From Thozetella sp. PMI_491 (taxonomy: Eukaryota > Ascomycota > Sordariomycetes > Chaetosphaeriales > Chaetosphaeriaceae), in the NCBI GenBank assembly GCA_021432635.1, contig MU270042.1, forward strand, positions 245,577-309,576: 64,000 nucleotides of DNA, read 5' to 3'. The position numbers and the translations under genes are program-made. The notes below the pieces were generated by a model that was not told the origin of the DNA, made no database searches, and worked only from the letters and a program-made list of their open reading frames with translations. Shown here one piece after another: positions 11,188 to 21,339 of this stretch; positions within the stretch are counted from its first letter, which is position 1, and each line of letters begins with the position of its first letter.

Positions 11188-11990
11188 CTAGGAGCCGTGA
11201 CAGGGGTAGGCAAACGCTCCTCTAGCCATGCCAGCTAACTGCTCACAGCTTTCCATCAAGTTTGGTGGAGCTTGACTATGGATGTATTTTGCAACATCTT
11301 TTAGTTTCTTGTCGCTGATCCTCGCAAAGTTTTTCCTTCGACTATTAGCCAAAAATTATACTTGTAGGAGGTTACGTACACTACTGCTTCGGCCGCATCG
11401 GAGTAGATTAGGAGGAAGAGCGGCGATGCCCCAGCAAGCTGCCGCCAACGGCGCCCTGTTCGCTTGCGTTTGAGGAGTTCACGGCGGCGAAGAGCGACGT
11501 CAAAGTATCCTTCCTGGGCTGCCATGTACATATCTAATGCGATACTTGCGTTGCGATACCCAATCTCTCGGTGGACAAGGCCACTGCGCCGGCCCGCCGC
11601 TATTATACTTTCAAGATTCTCAAATACATTGGTAAGCTGCACATAAGCAAACCTCAGAAGCAACGGTGTACTCTCTTGGTCTGTTAGGATCCGGTCTAGT
11701 GCTCGAAGGCTTGCAGTGATGTTGGGATCATCATAACTTATGCCCGAAACCTCTGTCTTTTGTAGTAGGGATGCCCAACACACCGAAGCGTTCTCACAGC
11801 TATTCGCATAAAAGGAGCTCGCATCCTGCCGAACTAATGAAGACGCAAGCTGGTGCAAGTCGTCAGTGTGGGATCTCGTCCGGTAGCGGGCGGATCCCTT
11901 GACCGCTTCATACGGAGGCAGATCCACGTTTGAAGGGTTATTGTCTAGGTCCATCGCATCAGATAGTCCATTGCGGGGATCGCTACCCAT
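11188..11990 (-). CDS. Orphan family protein, copy B
   Basis: Two exons, complement(join(11188..11335,11380..11990)), 252 residues from ATG 11990. The 44 bp intron (GTACGT donor, GCTAAT branch, GAAG acceptor) lies at the same codon and phase as in the copy at 3321-4217. It starts MGSDP...MDLDNNP, parallel to MELDSDP in copy A. The shared core is Lys-Arg-Lys-x-x-x-Arg-Trp-Arg-x-Leu-Ala-Gly-Ala-Ser-Pro-Leu-Phe-Leu. Exon 2 reads VKNFARISDKKL, against VKNCSKRDKQTL in copy A. Sequences have diverged strongly while structure is kept, which suggests an old duplication under selection. Function unknown. It is divergent from the acidic-tail gene at 12321. Confidence 0.7.
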
Positions 11991-12320
11991 CGTCTCATCT
12001 CCTTAGTACCCGGGCTACGGCTCCGGGTGCCTCTGGACGGTAGGCGGTCTGATATTTATGGGCTCGATAGGGAACGGAGGTGCCCAGAACCAGGCCCAGG
12101 ACGGCCCCAAGCCCGGCTTCAACAATGCGCCCCAATCCCGGCTCCCAAACGCCTGCGACCTGGTTTGCGGAGCCCACCCGCTTCTCAGGTTGCTGAAATA
12201 TGCATATCCCACTGTTCAACGCGTGGGCTGTTCTTGGTACATAATTAAGCGCACCGCCAGGATATCATCTTCCAAGTTGCTAATATTCGCTAGCTTCATC
12301 ACTCTCAACCTTTAGTCAAA

Positions 12321-13061
12321 ATGTCTCATAAGGTCCCTAGCTCGAACGAGATCGAAAAGCGCGAGGAGATGCTAAATAACAATGAAACCCTTTTTGAGGA
12401 CATTGAGGCCCAGATGTCACTCATTCAGCAGGCGTGGAATATCTTTCTATCCGACAGAAGATTCCATGTCGTAACCGGGCAGCAAGAAACTATCGAGCTC
12501 ACTGCGGCACTCCACATCGTTCAGGACATGGTGGCTAATCTACAAATCAAAATGGCACTTATTGGGACTGCCGGCGCCTCAAGTGATACAATCGCTGATC
12601 CTGCCATTCTACAGATGGAAGACCTGCGGGACTATTTTTCGCTCTCCGGTGACGACGCTGGATCTGACAGCGGATACGAAAAGGATGCCTCTGCTCCTAG
12701 GCTAGACCAACCTACCGAACTTCAAGAAAGCATTGCACTGAGTGAGAGTGATATCTGGTATGACGACACCGATGACACTTACGAGGCTGAAGATGACGAA
12801 GATGACGAAGGGGATGACGAAAGGGAGGACGAAGGGGATGATGAAGGGGATCCCGTTGAATACACGGACTCTGACGAATATGAAGATGACATAGGGGACT
12901 CTCACGAAGATGACGCAGAGAGCGATGACGTATGGGATGGGAATGGAGATGATGAGAACGATGCGTGTGAGGAGGGCGGCAATAATTCGGGCACTGTTAC
13001 TAGAAAGCGTGGTCGAGAAGGGGGGCAAGGTCTTGGTTTGAAGAGGCCTCGAATTGTTTGA
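12321..13061 (+). CDS. Orphan protein with long acidic repeat tail
   Basis: 246 residues, no intron needed, from ATG 12321 in a good context (GTCAAAATGTC). Residues 1-105 are helical (EAQMSLIQQAWNIFL, then a TAALHIVQDMVANLQIKM segment). Residues 110-225 are dominated by Asp/Glu, including D-E-G-D repeats encoded by a GATGACGAAGGG-type microsatellite. The C-terminus is basic (RKRGREGG...KRPRIV), resembling a nuclear localisation signal. An acidic tract with a nuclear-type signal is common in histone-binding or chromatin proteins, but no domain supports that here. Confidence 0.6.
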   Translation: MSHKVPSSNEIEKREEMLNNNETLFEDIEAQMSLIQQAWNIFLSDRRFHVVTGQQETIELTAALHIVQDMVANLQIKMALIGTAGASSDTIADPAILQMEDLRDYFSLSGDDAGSDSGYEKDASAPRLDQPTELQESIALSESDIWYDDTDDTYEAEDDEDDEGDDEREDEGDDEGDPVEYTDSDEYEDDIGDSHEDDAESDDVWDGNGDDENDACEEGGNNSGTVTRKRGREGGQGLGLKRPRIV

Positions 13062-14039
13062 GGCGTCTATTGTTGCTTTTTTTAGTCACATTTTGCTCCA
13101 TTTTGTTCTATTTTTGTTCTTTTTCTTTTTCTTTTTTCTTTCCGGCTCCTCATTTCCCCCCTTTTGCCCCTTCTCCTGTATTTCCTCCGATTTCCTTACC
13201 ATAACAACCCATATCCCCTTCATTTCCATTCTCCAGGTGTCTATTGGCCGCCCGGTGCGCAGATAGCATGTAGCCATAGAATGTCGCAAATTCCGTCACT
13301 CGCTGTCGCACTTCGTTGTGAACCAACTATTGGGCAAGCGTCGCCGAAGTAGGCCCGGACTAGCGACCTTGGAGTAAGCGCTTGGAGGCGAAAGTGATGG
13401 CTATTCTCTCGGAGGTGTAGGTTGACCCAAGCTGTCGGTATCGCTCCCTTTGTCCTCTACCCCGCGCCTCAAGGCATCTGCCGGATGGATCTAAAGAAGT
13501 AGGCATGTGATGCGAGATAGCTTGGAATCTCTGATTTTACGTGTTGTCGACATCATGATCATATGTTTATGATCTCATGCCGTGATGCGGAAATTCTTGT
13601 CGTATATATAGCATGCCCTCTGGGCCGTCTCACGGGTCGTCGGCTGCTCAAAAACTTGGAAGCTCTGCATTCCACCAACAGACCCCCCTCCGGTAATGCC
13701 GTTGCAGCCACGGATTTGAAGAAGATGTGCGAGTTGCCGGCTGTCTAGGGCGCGGCATGCATCCGCGAAATGGACAAACGCGCGACATATCACATTGACG
13801 TCGGGCGATGGTCCGTTCTCAATCACGCCCGTCCATGTTGGTGCACCTCGACAGTACGCATATGCACGTTATCCCTGCCTATCATCAACGCAATCCGCAG
13901 CATCTGCACGTTGTATATTTCTAGCACCAACGGTCGCCCTCGTGTCCAACAAATGCTACAATACAGGTGGGGCGAGGCACTTAGTGAAACTATTGGTAAG
14001 GGATTGGCCAATCGCGACTGCGCTAAGACAGCGTGCCAT
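13062..14039. other. Intergenic with pyrimidine-rich tract
   Basis: 13070-13160 is almost pure T/C on the + strand, just after the acidic-tail gene, and may be its 3' untranslated region. The remainder shows only unconvincing short frames. Confidence 0.45.
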
Positions 14040-14567
14040 TTAAATCCGGTTATAGACCGTGATCAACTCATCCAGATAGCTGCTTCCCGTGTCTGCACTC
14101 TCCTCCGAGCTTGTCCTTGGCGAGGACCATTTTCTCTTGAGACGCAAGTCATCCAGCGCCACATCGAGGGTGTCGGCGAATTGCTTCAACTGATCGTCCT
14201 GTTCGTTGAAAATCTGAAGATGCTTGTTCAGCCTAGCCTCTAACCTAGCAATATGCCGATCCTTCTCGGCCCCTTGCCGCCGCTCGTGGAAGATCGCTCG
14301 GCGGAGGTCCTTGACCTGCCTTTCTAGGATCTCGACCTGTTCTTCGGACCATGTTAAACGCTTGGTCTTCCGAGCGGAGTCGGGCTTGACGTTCCCCACC
14401 ATAAACCGTCGCTGCTGCAAGGGCGGTGGTGGCAGGATTGGGCTCTCCTCTGGAACCGACGGAAGTGGTTTGACCTGGCTCGAAACTGAAAGCCCTCGGT
14501 CGTAAAAGGAGGGGGTGGAGCTCTGGAAAGATGGTGTGGAGCCTCGGCTTGTCACCCCGGAAAACAT
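14040..14567 (-). CDS. Coiled-coil hypothetical protein
   Basis: 175 residues from ATG 14567 (MFSGVTSRGSTPS). The longer upstream frame is ignored because it lacks a good start and reads as leader. The first 60 residues are Ser/Thr/Pro-rich with a PPPPLQQRR patch. Residues 65-150 form a charged coiled coil (WSEEQVEILERQVKDL...ARLEARLNKHLQIF). The end is Ser-rich. No catalytic motif. The pattern of disordered head and coiled coil suggests a scaffold or DNA-associated protein, but nothing specific can be assigned. Confidence 0.55.
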   Translation of the reverse strand: MFSGVTSRGSTPSFQSSTPSFYDRGLSVSSQVKPLPSVPEESPILPPPPLQQRRFMVGNVKPDSARKTKRLTWSEEQVEILERQVKDLRRAIFHERRQGAEKDRHIARLEARLNKHLQIFNEQDDQLKQFADTLDVALDDLRLKRKWSSPRTSSEESADTGSSYLDELITVYNRI

Positions 14568-14827
14568 TATAGATATCTTGTAAGTGATATCGGCAAGGTA
14601 CACAGACAACAAGTGCCTACATTGGCGCGTGCACGCACGCGCTTCTTCAAGCACTCTACGAAACATAAGAGAAAAGAAGCGCAGCGCGAATCTCAATTGG
14701 AATTGGAAAAGACTGATATACTACTGAAACATTGACCACATCCCGGCTCCTGGCTGCCACCGCAAGCCTGGACCGAGCTTCTCAGCCGCCCCAATGCACC
14801 GTACCCCACCTTGCCGCAGTCTGATTA

Positions 14828-15658
14828 TTAGGCTGCTGTGGAACCCTCCGGTTGTTCCGGAGGCTGCTCCTGGACGGGGAGTAGCACTTGTTGGCCGAGA
14901 TTGAGCAGCTGCTCGCCAATAAGTGTCATTTGCTGACCGAACAGCATCTGGTTTCTGAGCAGCACTTCCTGGTTTCGAAGCTGTGTCTTGTTCAGAATTT
15001 CCAAGTACTGCAATGCCTGCTGCAATGACTGGTGAAACTTTAGAAGACCACCCCGCAGGAGCTCGACGCTGCCCTGGACCCAGAGCAGCCGTTCATCGCT
15101 GACTACACAATATTGGTTCGCCCTGAAATGGATTCAGCAAGATGTGCAGGCACAAGGGGGTCGCACGTACGAGATATAGAAGGGCTGGGACGTGGAAGCT
15201 GATTCCTTATCTTCGACTTCGGCCGCCTGTCCTTCGACGACGACGGATGGCTGCTCATGGGCGCAGGTTTCTTCTTTGCCGACGGCTGGCTGTTCAGTGG
15301 TGATGGGAGTGATGCTCATCGCGGATCCCGTGGAGAGGTCCATAGGGGCCACAGGTACCCGCAAGGGCAAAGCATAAGGGGCGCGGGCACTGGGGTCACC
15401 AGTCATCTGCCCGGAAGAGTGATCCATGGGGGCAACAAATGCGGGTACTGTGAAGGGATCCGAGGTCCCGGCGGTGGTGACGGCAGACATGTGTCCTATG
15501 GATGGATGCAAAAAGACCATAGGTGCCGGCGCCGAGGTACCGGCTGCGGTAGCAGTCATATGCTCAGCGGTGGATGTATCTGAGGCTCCACCGTTATTCT
15601 TGGCAGCCGCACCATTGGATTTCATGAATTCATCAAACCAATTCATGTCGTCGTCCAT
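14828..15658 (-). CDS. Orphan protein, disordered N-terminus and Gln/Leu-rich helical C-terminus
   Basis: Two exons, complement(join(14828..15122,15171..15658)), 260 residues from ATG 15658 (MDDDMNWFDEFMKSNG). The 48 bp intron has a GTACGT donor and TTTCAG acceptor and joins the frames in phase. Residues 1-160 are Ala/Pro/Thr-rich, with recurring APMxxSxG-type segments (APMVFLHPSIGHMSA, VAPMDHSSGQMTG, VAPMDLSTGSAMS) spaced about 35 residues apart. The C-terminal 100 residues are a Leu/Gln-rich helix (QALQYLEILNKTQLRNQEVLL), ending PEQPEGSTAA. No known domain. Confidence 0.6.
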
Positions 15659-15833
15659 TGTTGAGTGTTTGTCCGCCGTAGTTTGGGGTGAAGAGTCCGC
15701 GATACGGGTGCAGGGCAAGAAACCCAAGTCCGGGATCCAGGACACACGGGGTATATATACCTTGCCTCATACGGCTAATACTGTAGCGCTCGGCTTCCTC
15801 GCGATAGCAATCGAAAGATACCTTCACGCTACC

Positions 15834-16634
15834 ATGTTTGCGCCCCTATTACTACTCTTTACTGCCGCATATAGCTTCCGTCTCGGCCGGCCGCTTGTAT
15901 GCGCCAACAACCCCCGGCTGCAGTTGGTGGCCGGCGCCTCCAACGTATCAGCAACGTAGGAATCCACCACCCATTTCGCTGTTGGTAAGCTAACCCCTGA
16001 GGCAAGGCACGAGAATCCTTTCGGCCACAGGTGCCGGGCCCTCCTGTATCCCTCGGATCCCGGATACCCACCAATGACTTTCTCGTTCGCCCCTGCTGCA
16101 CCTTGCAACCAAGAGATCCTCAGCTTCTCGGTACCCCTTGGCATGCCGAGCGGGGAGACCACCATCTTTTGGTGTGTAATTTTGCCGCGTGATGGCCCTC
16201 ATTGATGCTAATCTTAGAATAGGGAATGTGACGAGCAACTTCCCACCTGTGTCGTCGCGGTGATCTCGAACGGGCAGAACCTGACCGAGCCTCCCAGGGA
16301 GAATGGGACGGTCACATGTGTCGATTTTGGCTTCGATGCCACCACCACTCTGTATCGCTCCAGCCCCTCCCCGATGACAGCTCAGTCGGCCACAAGCACT
16401 GGGTCGGCGACAATTCCGCCCGGCGCTGCGATAACCGCGCCAGGGACAACCTCTAGTCCATCGAGCACAAGTACGTCGGCGCAAACGATCGAGTCTTCAG
16501 CCAATCCACCGCCGACTCCTACTACACTAACCTCCACGGCGAGCAGGAGCATGAGCTCTACAGGAGGGGCAATAGCTATTATCACTATTACACACACGGT
16601 GACCTCGCTGCTAACTACTACTGTTTTGGGCTGA
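15834..16634 (+). CDS. Secreted Ser/Thr-rich protein, probably wall- or surface-bound
   Basis: Three exons, join(15834..15955,16031..16175,16218..16634), 227 residues. Exon 1 encodes a signal peptide (MFAPLLLLFTAAYS). Exons 2-3 form a small Cys-containing domain: MTFSFAPAAPCNQEILSFSV, a Pro-Ser-Gly-Glu-Thr-Thr-Ile-Phe-Trp-Cys segment, and LPTCVVAVISNG. This resembles the beta-sandwich of many small fungal secreted proteins with Trp-x-Cys and a later Cys pair. The last 90 residues are Ser/Thr/Pro-rich and likely O-glycosylated, ending in a hydrophobic stretch. The first intron (75 bp) removes an in-frame TAG. The second is only 42 bp with a weak GTAATT donor and is the least certain point. Confidence 0.55.
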
Positions 16635-16756
16635 CCGGTCTGGCACGGGTCAAGTTGGTTTTCCTATTGTCGCGAACGGTCACGGTTATCTAGCAAGCTA
16701 GATCTAGAATTGAACGTGCAGGCCACACTCCTCATCCTTCCTTTGTTGTGATCCTG

Positions 16757-17532
16757 GACTCAAGGGCCTTGTGCTTGCACTGCAGATTGTACAAGACATA
16801 CACACCGAAACCGGCAGCCCAGGCCGGTGTGCCATTTTCACCGACAACCAGGCGGCCATCCAGACGATCCGGAACCCAAAATGCCCGTCAGGACAGTATA
16901 TCCTGGCGGAGGCAATTCAAGCCCTGGACGAACTCCGCAACCGCGGATGGGAACTCGAATTCCGCTGGATCCCCGCACATGTCGGAGTGCCCGGCAACGA
17001 AGCGGCCGACCGAGCAGCCAAGGAAGCCGCCGGCCTGGGATCGAGCGGACAACAGCCAACGACCGTGCGGACCCTGATGGCCACCACGAAGACCAACATC
17101 CGCGCGAGGATGAAGGACGAGTGGGACATGGCCTGGGAGTATGCGAAACACGGCCGAGAACTCCACCGGCTCGGCGTCCGGCCAGGAAAGGATAACATGA
17201 AGAAGGGACGCACCGAGCGATCAGCTCGGTGGTCACGCAGATGCGTACCGGAAAGATCTCCCTAGGCGCCTCAGGACGGGCATCCTGAAGCAATTCAGGG
17301 CGGTTCCGCCCACAGTACTCCAAATTTCCTAGCGTAGACGAGTGATATTAGCAAACAGAAGGCGAGGAAGGCCAGGAAAGGCCGGACAAGTGCATATAGA
17401 TAGAACAGATAGAAGATTGTCAGTAGAGAGCCAAAGTTCAAGCAGACGGGATCCCGCTCTTGTAAGCCAACGGTCTCCCCAGATAGCCGCCCCAGGGCGG
17501 CTGGGACAGTCTATGAATTAAAAAAAAAAAAG
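16757..17532 (+). mobile_element. 5'-truncated Tad-type LINE, RNase H end
   Basis: The frame around 16771-17265 encodes the C-terminal RNase H domain of a non-LTR retrotransposon: FTDNQAAI, then [20 protein letters not shown], with the Asp, His and second Asp positions of RNase H present. Upstream homology to reverse transcriptase is absent, so the copy is 5'-truncated near 16757. After the frame a GC-rich 3' region ends in A-rich sequence at 17518-17532. No target duplication could be assigned. The sequence is not AT-skewed, so it has escaped heavy RIP. Confidence 0.8.
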
Positions 17533-17559
17533 CCTCCCAGATGTTACTGGGACACTCAG

Positions 17560-17840
17560 AGACGTGGCGAAGCTATTACTGGTAGCGGAAGTACACACCA
17601 GTGATTGTTCCTGGGAACGTAAGAGTACCTCATAGCTATTACTGGTACTTCCGAGAAGGCGCCTCGTAGTTGCTGGTAATCTCGGTACCTTGGCCACCTA
17701 TTCCTGTTAACGGAAGTGGTACCTACTAGGTATTCCTGGTACCTTAGAAAAGTGACCTGGCTATTACTGGTAACCGAGATAGCCTGATCTAGCTGTTACT
17801 AGTAGCTAGGCCCACCGCGCTGGCCTGTTACTGGTATATA
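17560..17840. repeat. Degenerate TATTACTGGTA repeat block
   Basis: A motif near GCTATTACTGGTA recurs every 30-65 bp with changes, for example at about 17571, 17635, 17762 and 17826, with variants such as TATTCCTGGTACC and TTGCTGGTAATC between. Several copies border a GGTACC or mirrored CGGTACC. The block ends directly at the TATA-like sequence before the gene at 17971. Confidence 0.6.
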
Positions 17841-17970
17841 TGCCCCCACCAATCGGCGTGATGCGTCTAATAGCCACGGCGCTTACGTGCATCAGCTGGG
17901 TATATAACTTAGTCCGGCTCCAACGCCGATTCCTTCCACAATCCACAATCGATCTTTCCATTAGCTCACA

Positions 17971-18382
17971 ATGGCGCCAAAACCCGCTACTTCACCTATC
18001 CAGAGGCGACGGCGCCGCTTCCATCGTCGTGCATCGAGCGAGCCCCCGCGCGAGCCTCTCCCCAGGGACGGTAAGCCGAAGCGCGCTCTCGACTATAAAC
18101 AATGGAGCTAACCCGTCGCGTGTAGACCCGGAAGTCATAGACATACCGCAGGTTGCCAATTTAATCATCGAGAAATCGGACGGGATTGATGGAATGGCGT
18201 ACGTAAAGATTGTGCGAAGGACCGGCTCGGGCGTTACCATTGGATTTAAACCCAATCGAGGGCTTCATGGGAAAGCACACGCCAAAGAGTTCTGTCGGGC
18301 CCTATTCCGGCTGAATCCCGCGATTGTGGTCATGAACGAGTCCGGGATGATCTGGGATGTTGTTTTGTCATCTATATTTTGA
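17971..18382 (+). CDS. Small basic orphan protein
   Basis: Two exons, join(17971..18070,18126..18382), 118 residues. The 55 bp intron has a GTAAGC donor, GCTAAC branch and TGTAG acceptor, all textbook. The N-terminus is strongly basic (QRRRRRFHRR). The rest is a compact mixed domain with IPQVANLIIEKSDGIDGMAYVK and GSGVTIGFKPNRGLHGKAH, ending WDVVLSSIF. No family recognised. TATATA at 17836-17841 and 17900-17905 could serve as core promoter. The repeat block 17560-17840 lies just upstream. The gene ends 30 bp before the assembly gap. Confidence 0.55.
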
Positions 18383-18412
18383 CTACATAGCAAGTTCGTA
18401 GGTAACTAGCAA

Positions 18413-19337
18413 NNNNNNNNNNNNNNNNNNNNNNNNNNNNNNNNNNNNNNNNNNNNNNNNNNNNNNNNNNNNNNNNNNNNNNNNNNNNNNNNNNNNNNNN
18501 NNNNNNNNNNNNNNNNNNNNNNNNNNNNNNNNNNNNNNNNNNNNNNNNNNNNNNNNNNNNNNNNNNNNNNNNNNNNNNNNNNNNNNNNNNNNNNNNNNNN
18601 NNNNNNNNNNNNNNNNNNNNNNNNNNNNNNNNNNNNNNNNNNNNNNNNNNNNNNNNNNNNNNNNNNNNNNNNNNNNNNNNNNNNNNNNNNNNNNNNNNNN
18701 NNNNNNNNNNNNNNNNNNNNNNNNNNNNNNNNNNNNNNNNNNNNNNNNNNNNNNNNNNNNNNNNNNNNNNNNNNNNNNNNNNNNNNNNNNNNNNNNNNNN
18801 NNNNNNNNNNNNNNNNNNNNNNNNNNNNNNNNNNNNNNNNNNNNNNNNNNNNNNNNNNNNNNNNNNNNNNNNNNNNNNNNNNNNNNNNNNNNNNNNNNNN
18901 NNNNNNNNNNNNNNNNNNNNNNNNNNNNNNNNNNNNNNNNNNNNNNNNNNNNNNNNNNNNNNNNNNNNNNNNNNNNNNNNNNNNNNNNNNNNNNNNNNNN
19001 NNNNNNNNNNNNNNNNNNNNNNNNNNNNNNNNNNNNNNNNNNNNNNNNNNNNNNNNNNNNNNNNNNNNNNNNNNNNNNNNNNNNNNNNNNNNNNNNNNNN
19101 NNNNNNNNNNNNNNNNNNNNNNNNNNNNNNNNNNNNNNNNNNNNNNNNNNNNNNNNNNNNNNNNNNNNNNNNNNNNNNNNNNNNNNNNNNNNNNNNNNNN
19201 NNNNNNNNNNNNNNNNNNNNNNNNNNNNNNNNNNNNNNNNNNNNNNNNNNNNNNNNNNNNNNNNNNNNNNNNNNNNNNNNNNNNNNNNNNNNNNNNNNNN
19301 NNNNNNNNNNNNNNNNNNNNNNNNNNNNNNNNNNNNN
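18413..19337. other. Assembly gap (925 Ns)
   Basis: All bases are N. The long X-filled frames across it are artefacts. True length and content are unknown. Confidence 0.99.
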
Positions 19338-19400
19338 CTCTTCAGGAATCTGTCGCCCTGCAATGCCCGCGAGGGACTCCGCATCATCAACAGTTTCAAC

Positions 19401-19871
19401 ATGGTGTCTACACAGAACCAACGTGGCTGGAGAAGCCAGGGGCAGAGGAACAAACGAAGTTATCAAAGCCGCCGAGCCACCCTCATTAAAAACCTATTGG
19501 CAATCAACAAACTCCCTAACACCCGTATGGGTCTCGTTGAAGAGCGTCAGGGCGAGTGGTATCTCGTCGAGCCGGATGATCGGTTTGCGAAAGACGTTGG
19601 CATGATCTTAACTCAACGACAATACTCTTCTAAAGCTCCAGAGCAACGGCCCTCATTCAAAGAAACTTCGTCCCCAATGGAACGCCACCTGTCATTCGGA
19701 AGTGATTGCTCCAACGGCTCGAGTGCTGCGAGCCCCACCTGCTGGGCGCTTAGGCAAGGAACGTCGGTCCGGCCTCGGTTTGGCCGCCACCAGACGGCCG
19801 CTCCTATTTTTGGCAACGGACCAACACGGGGGAGCCGGATTCGCGCCGGCGTTACAAAAGAAGGAACTTAG
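19401..19871 (+). CDS. Possible MADS-box-like fragment or small hypothetical protein
   Basis: 156 residues from ATG 19401. The frame is open back to the gap, so the true start may be hidden. Residues 15-60 (KRSYQSRRATLIKNLLAINK, then MGLVEERQGEWYLV) follow the spacing of the short MADS-like domains of fungal hypothetical proteins: a basic arm, an RRATLIKK-type helix and a strand followed by Gly-x-Trp/Tyr-Tyr. The match is by eye and weak. The rest is Ser/Arg-rich and unstructured. Confidence 0.3.
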   Translation: MVSTQNQRGWRSQGQRNKRSYQSRRATLIKNLLAINKLPNTRMGLVEERQGEWYLVEPDDRFAKDVGMILTQRQYSSKAPEQRPSFKETSSPMERHLSFGSDCSNGSSAASPTCWALRQGTSVRPRFGRHQTAAPIFGNGPTRGSRIRAGVTKEGT

Positions 19872-20344
19872 GTGAATTACTCGAGCGGCTCGAGAGTCGG
19901 CCGGCATGCGGGAGTACTACCAGCCTCCCCTAGTTAGGCATTGCATTGTCTTGGAGTCTGTTTGAGGGGCTACTGGCGGACCAGCTGGAGAACCGACGAC
20001 GCCGCGTGAGCCCCATTGGCAGAGGAAGCGCCGGCCTTGTCGGCTACCCCGCATGATAAATGCCTTCAATTGTCTGATGTGACCTTACTCTCGGACCAAT
20101 CGCGTGTACCAGCGAAGCGCGCGCTTATTGAACCCTCACTCGTCGCTCGATACCTCCACCCTCAGCCTTCGTTTTAGTGAAGCCCTTCCATCCAGGGCGA
20201 GCAGTATAGCTTCTGCTCATTGCCCGTCTATAGCGATCCACCTCACAGCGGCTTTTCACCGTTGGCTCCAGCGCAAAGCGGCCGTAAGTACGCCTCGTCG
20301 CCTGGGCTTAGGAGTAGCCTAACATTCTGGTGGCAGATCCCGCT

Positions 20345-20979
20345 ATGAAGCTCGACATGTTCCCTCTCTTTCCCCGCCTGCGGCCGGAGATACGCCAGAA
20401 GGTATAAGAAGAGACCTGGCCGGAGGATCGCGTCATAGAAGCCGCCTATGCCGAAGCATCGGCCCCGCAAACTGACGACGACCCTGCCGAACGTGTAGCT
20501 CTCCGCATGACAGGCAGATTGTCCACATGGCTGCAGACCAATGTCAGCCTCAGAATCCTAGAAGATGCACCGCTCGAGAAGTGTCCGGATCCTGTCGCCC
20601 TTTGGGTCTGTCGCGAGTCGCGTACACATACGCTCCGGCGATACGTGCTCATGCTTCACTCGAAAGTAGTGGCGAATCCAATCTACTTCCGCCCTGATTG
20701 CGATGCCCTCTGGCTCAACGCCGATGTGATGGACGACTCGTTATACCAAGAGGAGCTGCGCAACCACTATGGCAAGCAGCTAGACAGGATTGAGAGGGTC
20801 CTGGTAGAAGAGGGAGAATGGGCCATCTGGATATGCTGCAGGGTCTGTAGGTAATCCAAGTGCTCCTAGATCCTGTCACGGAGCAAGCTACGGCAGAGGA
20901 AGACACCACGCATTCTGCACGAGATGAGCACGTTAGACCGGGCTGCACGGTTGAATATATAGACCGCTCTGTATTATAG
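20345..20979 (+). pseudogene. Broken 2EXR-family gene
   Basis: The ATG at 20345 opens FPLFPRLRPEIRQKV, the signature start of fungal 2EXR proteins (a family of unknown function, usually continuing Trp-Glu). Here TAA (20405-20407) stands where Trp is expected. The frame continues as EETWPEDRVIEAAY. Further family traits follow: ALWVCRESRTHTLRRYVLML and NPIYFRPDCDALWLNADV. Sense shifts frame at about 20832 and resumes as VIQVLLDP with a TAG just before it. At least three breaks make this a pseudogene, or an assembly with errors. Confidence 0.7.
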
Positions 20980-21339
20980 ATTTGGGTTTGGCAAGCTCCA
21001 TCGATAAAAGCATTCGTTCATCTATGTTGACTCTTCTAAGACTTTGCGTTACTCTGAAGTAAGAATTAACCGGGATCTCTCTCTAATATCTATAAGGTTC
21101 TTAAGGGTGGATGGATGGCTTAGGCGCGCGGCTTGTTGACGGATACCATTTAGTGAGCCACATTCAGTCGGTCCACGCGCTTACGCTTCGCTATAGGCGA
21201 TTGGGACTTTCGCCGGCGACTACAGGTGGTGGTGGCGTCTGCCAGTGACGCACGAACCTGCTCGAGCTCTTCAGGGCTATGGTCGTCTATAAAATTACAC
21301 GTGCACCCGGGCAGCTCCTATGACAGCTCCGGCCCTAAG
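20980..21339. other. Intergenic, nothing recognised
   Basis: No frame or repeat that I can support. Confidence 0.4.

Noticed and set aside
15426-15959. A 177-codon + strand frame
   Set aside because: Its first part is antisense to the spliced gene at 14828-15658; only its end, from ATG 15834, was kept as exon 1 of the secreted protein.
18372-19466. Two minus-strand frames of over 350 codons
   Set aside because: They consist almost wholly of unknown bases from the assembly gap.
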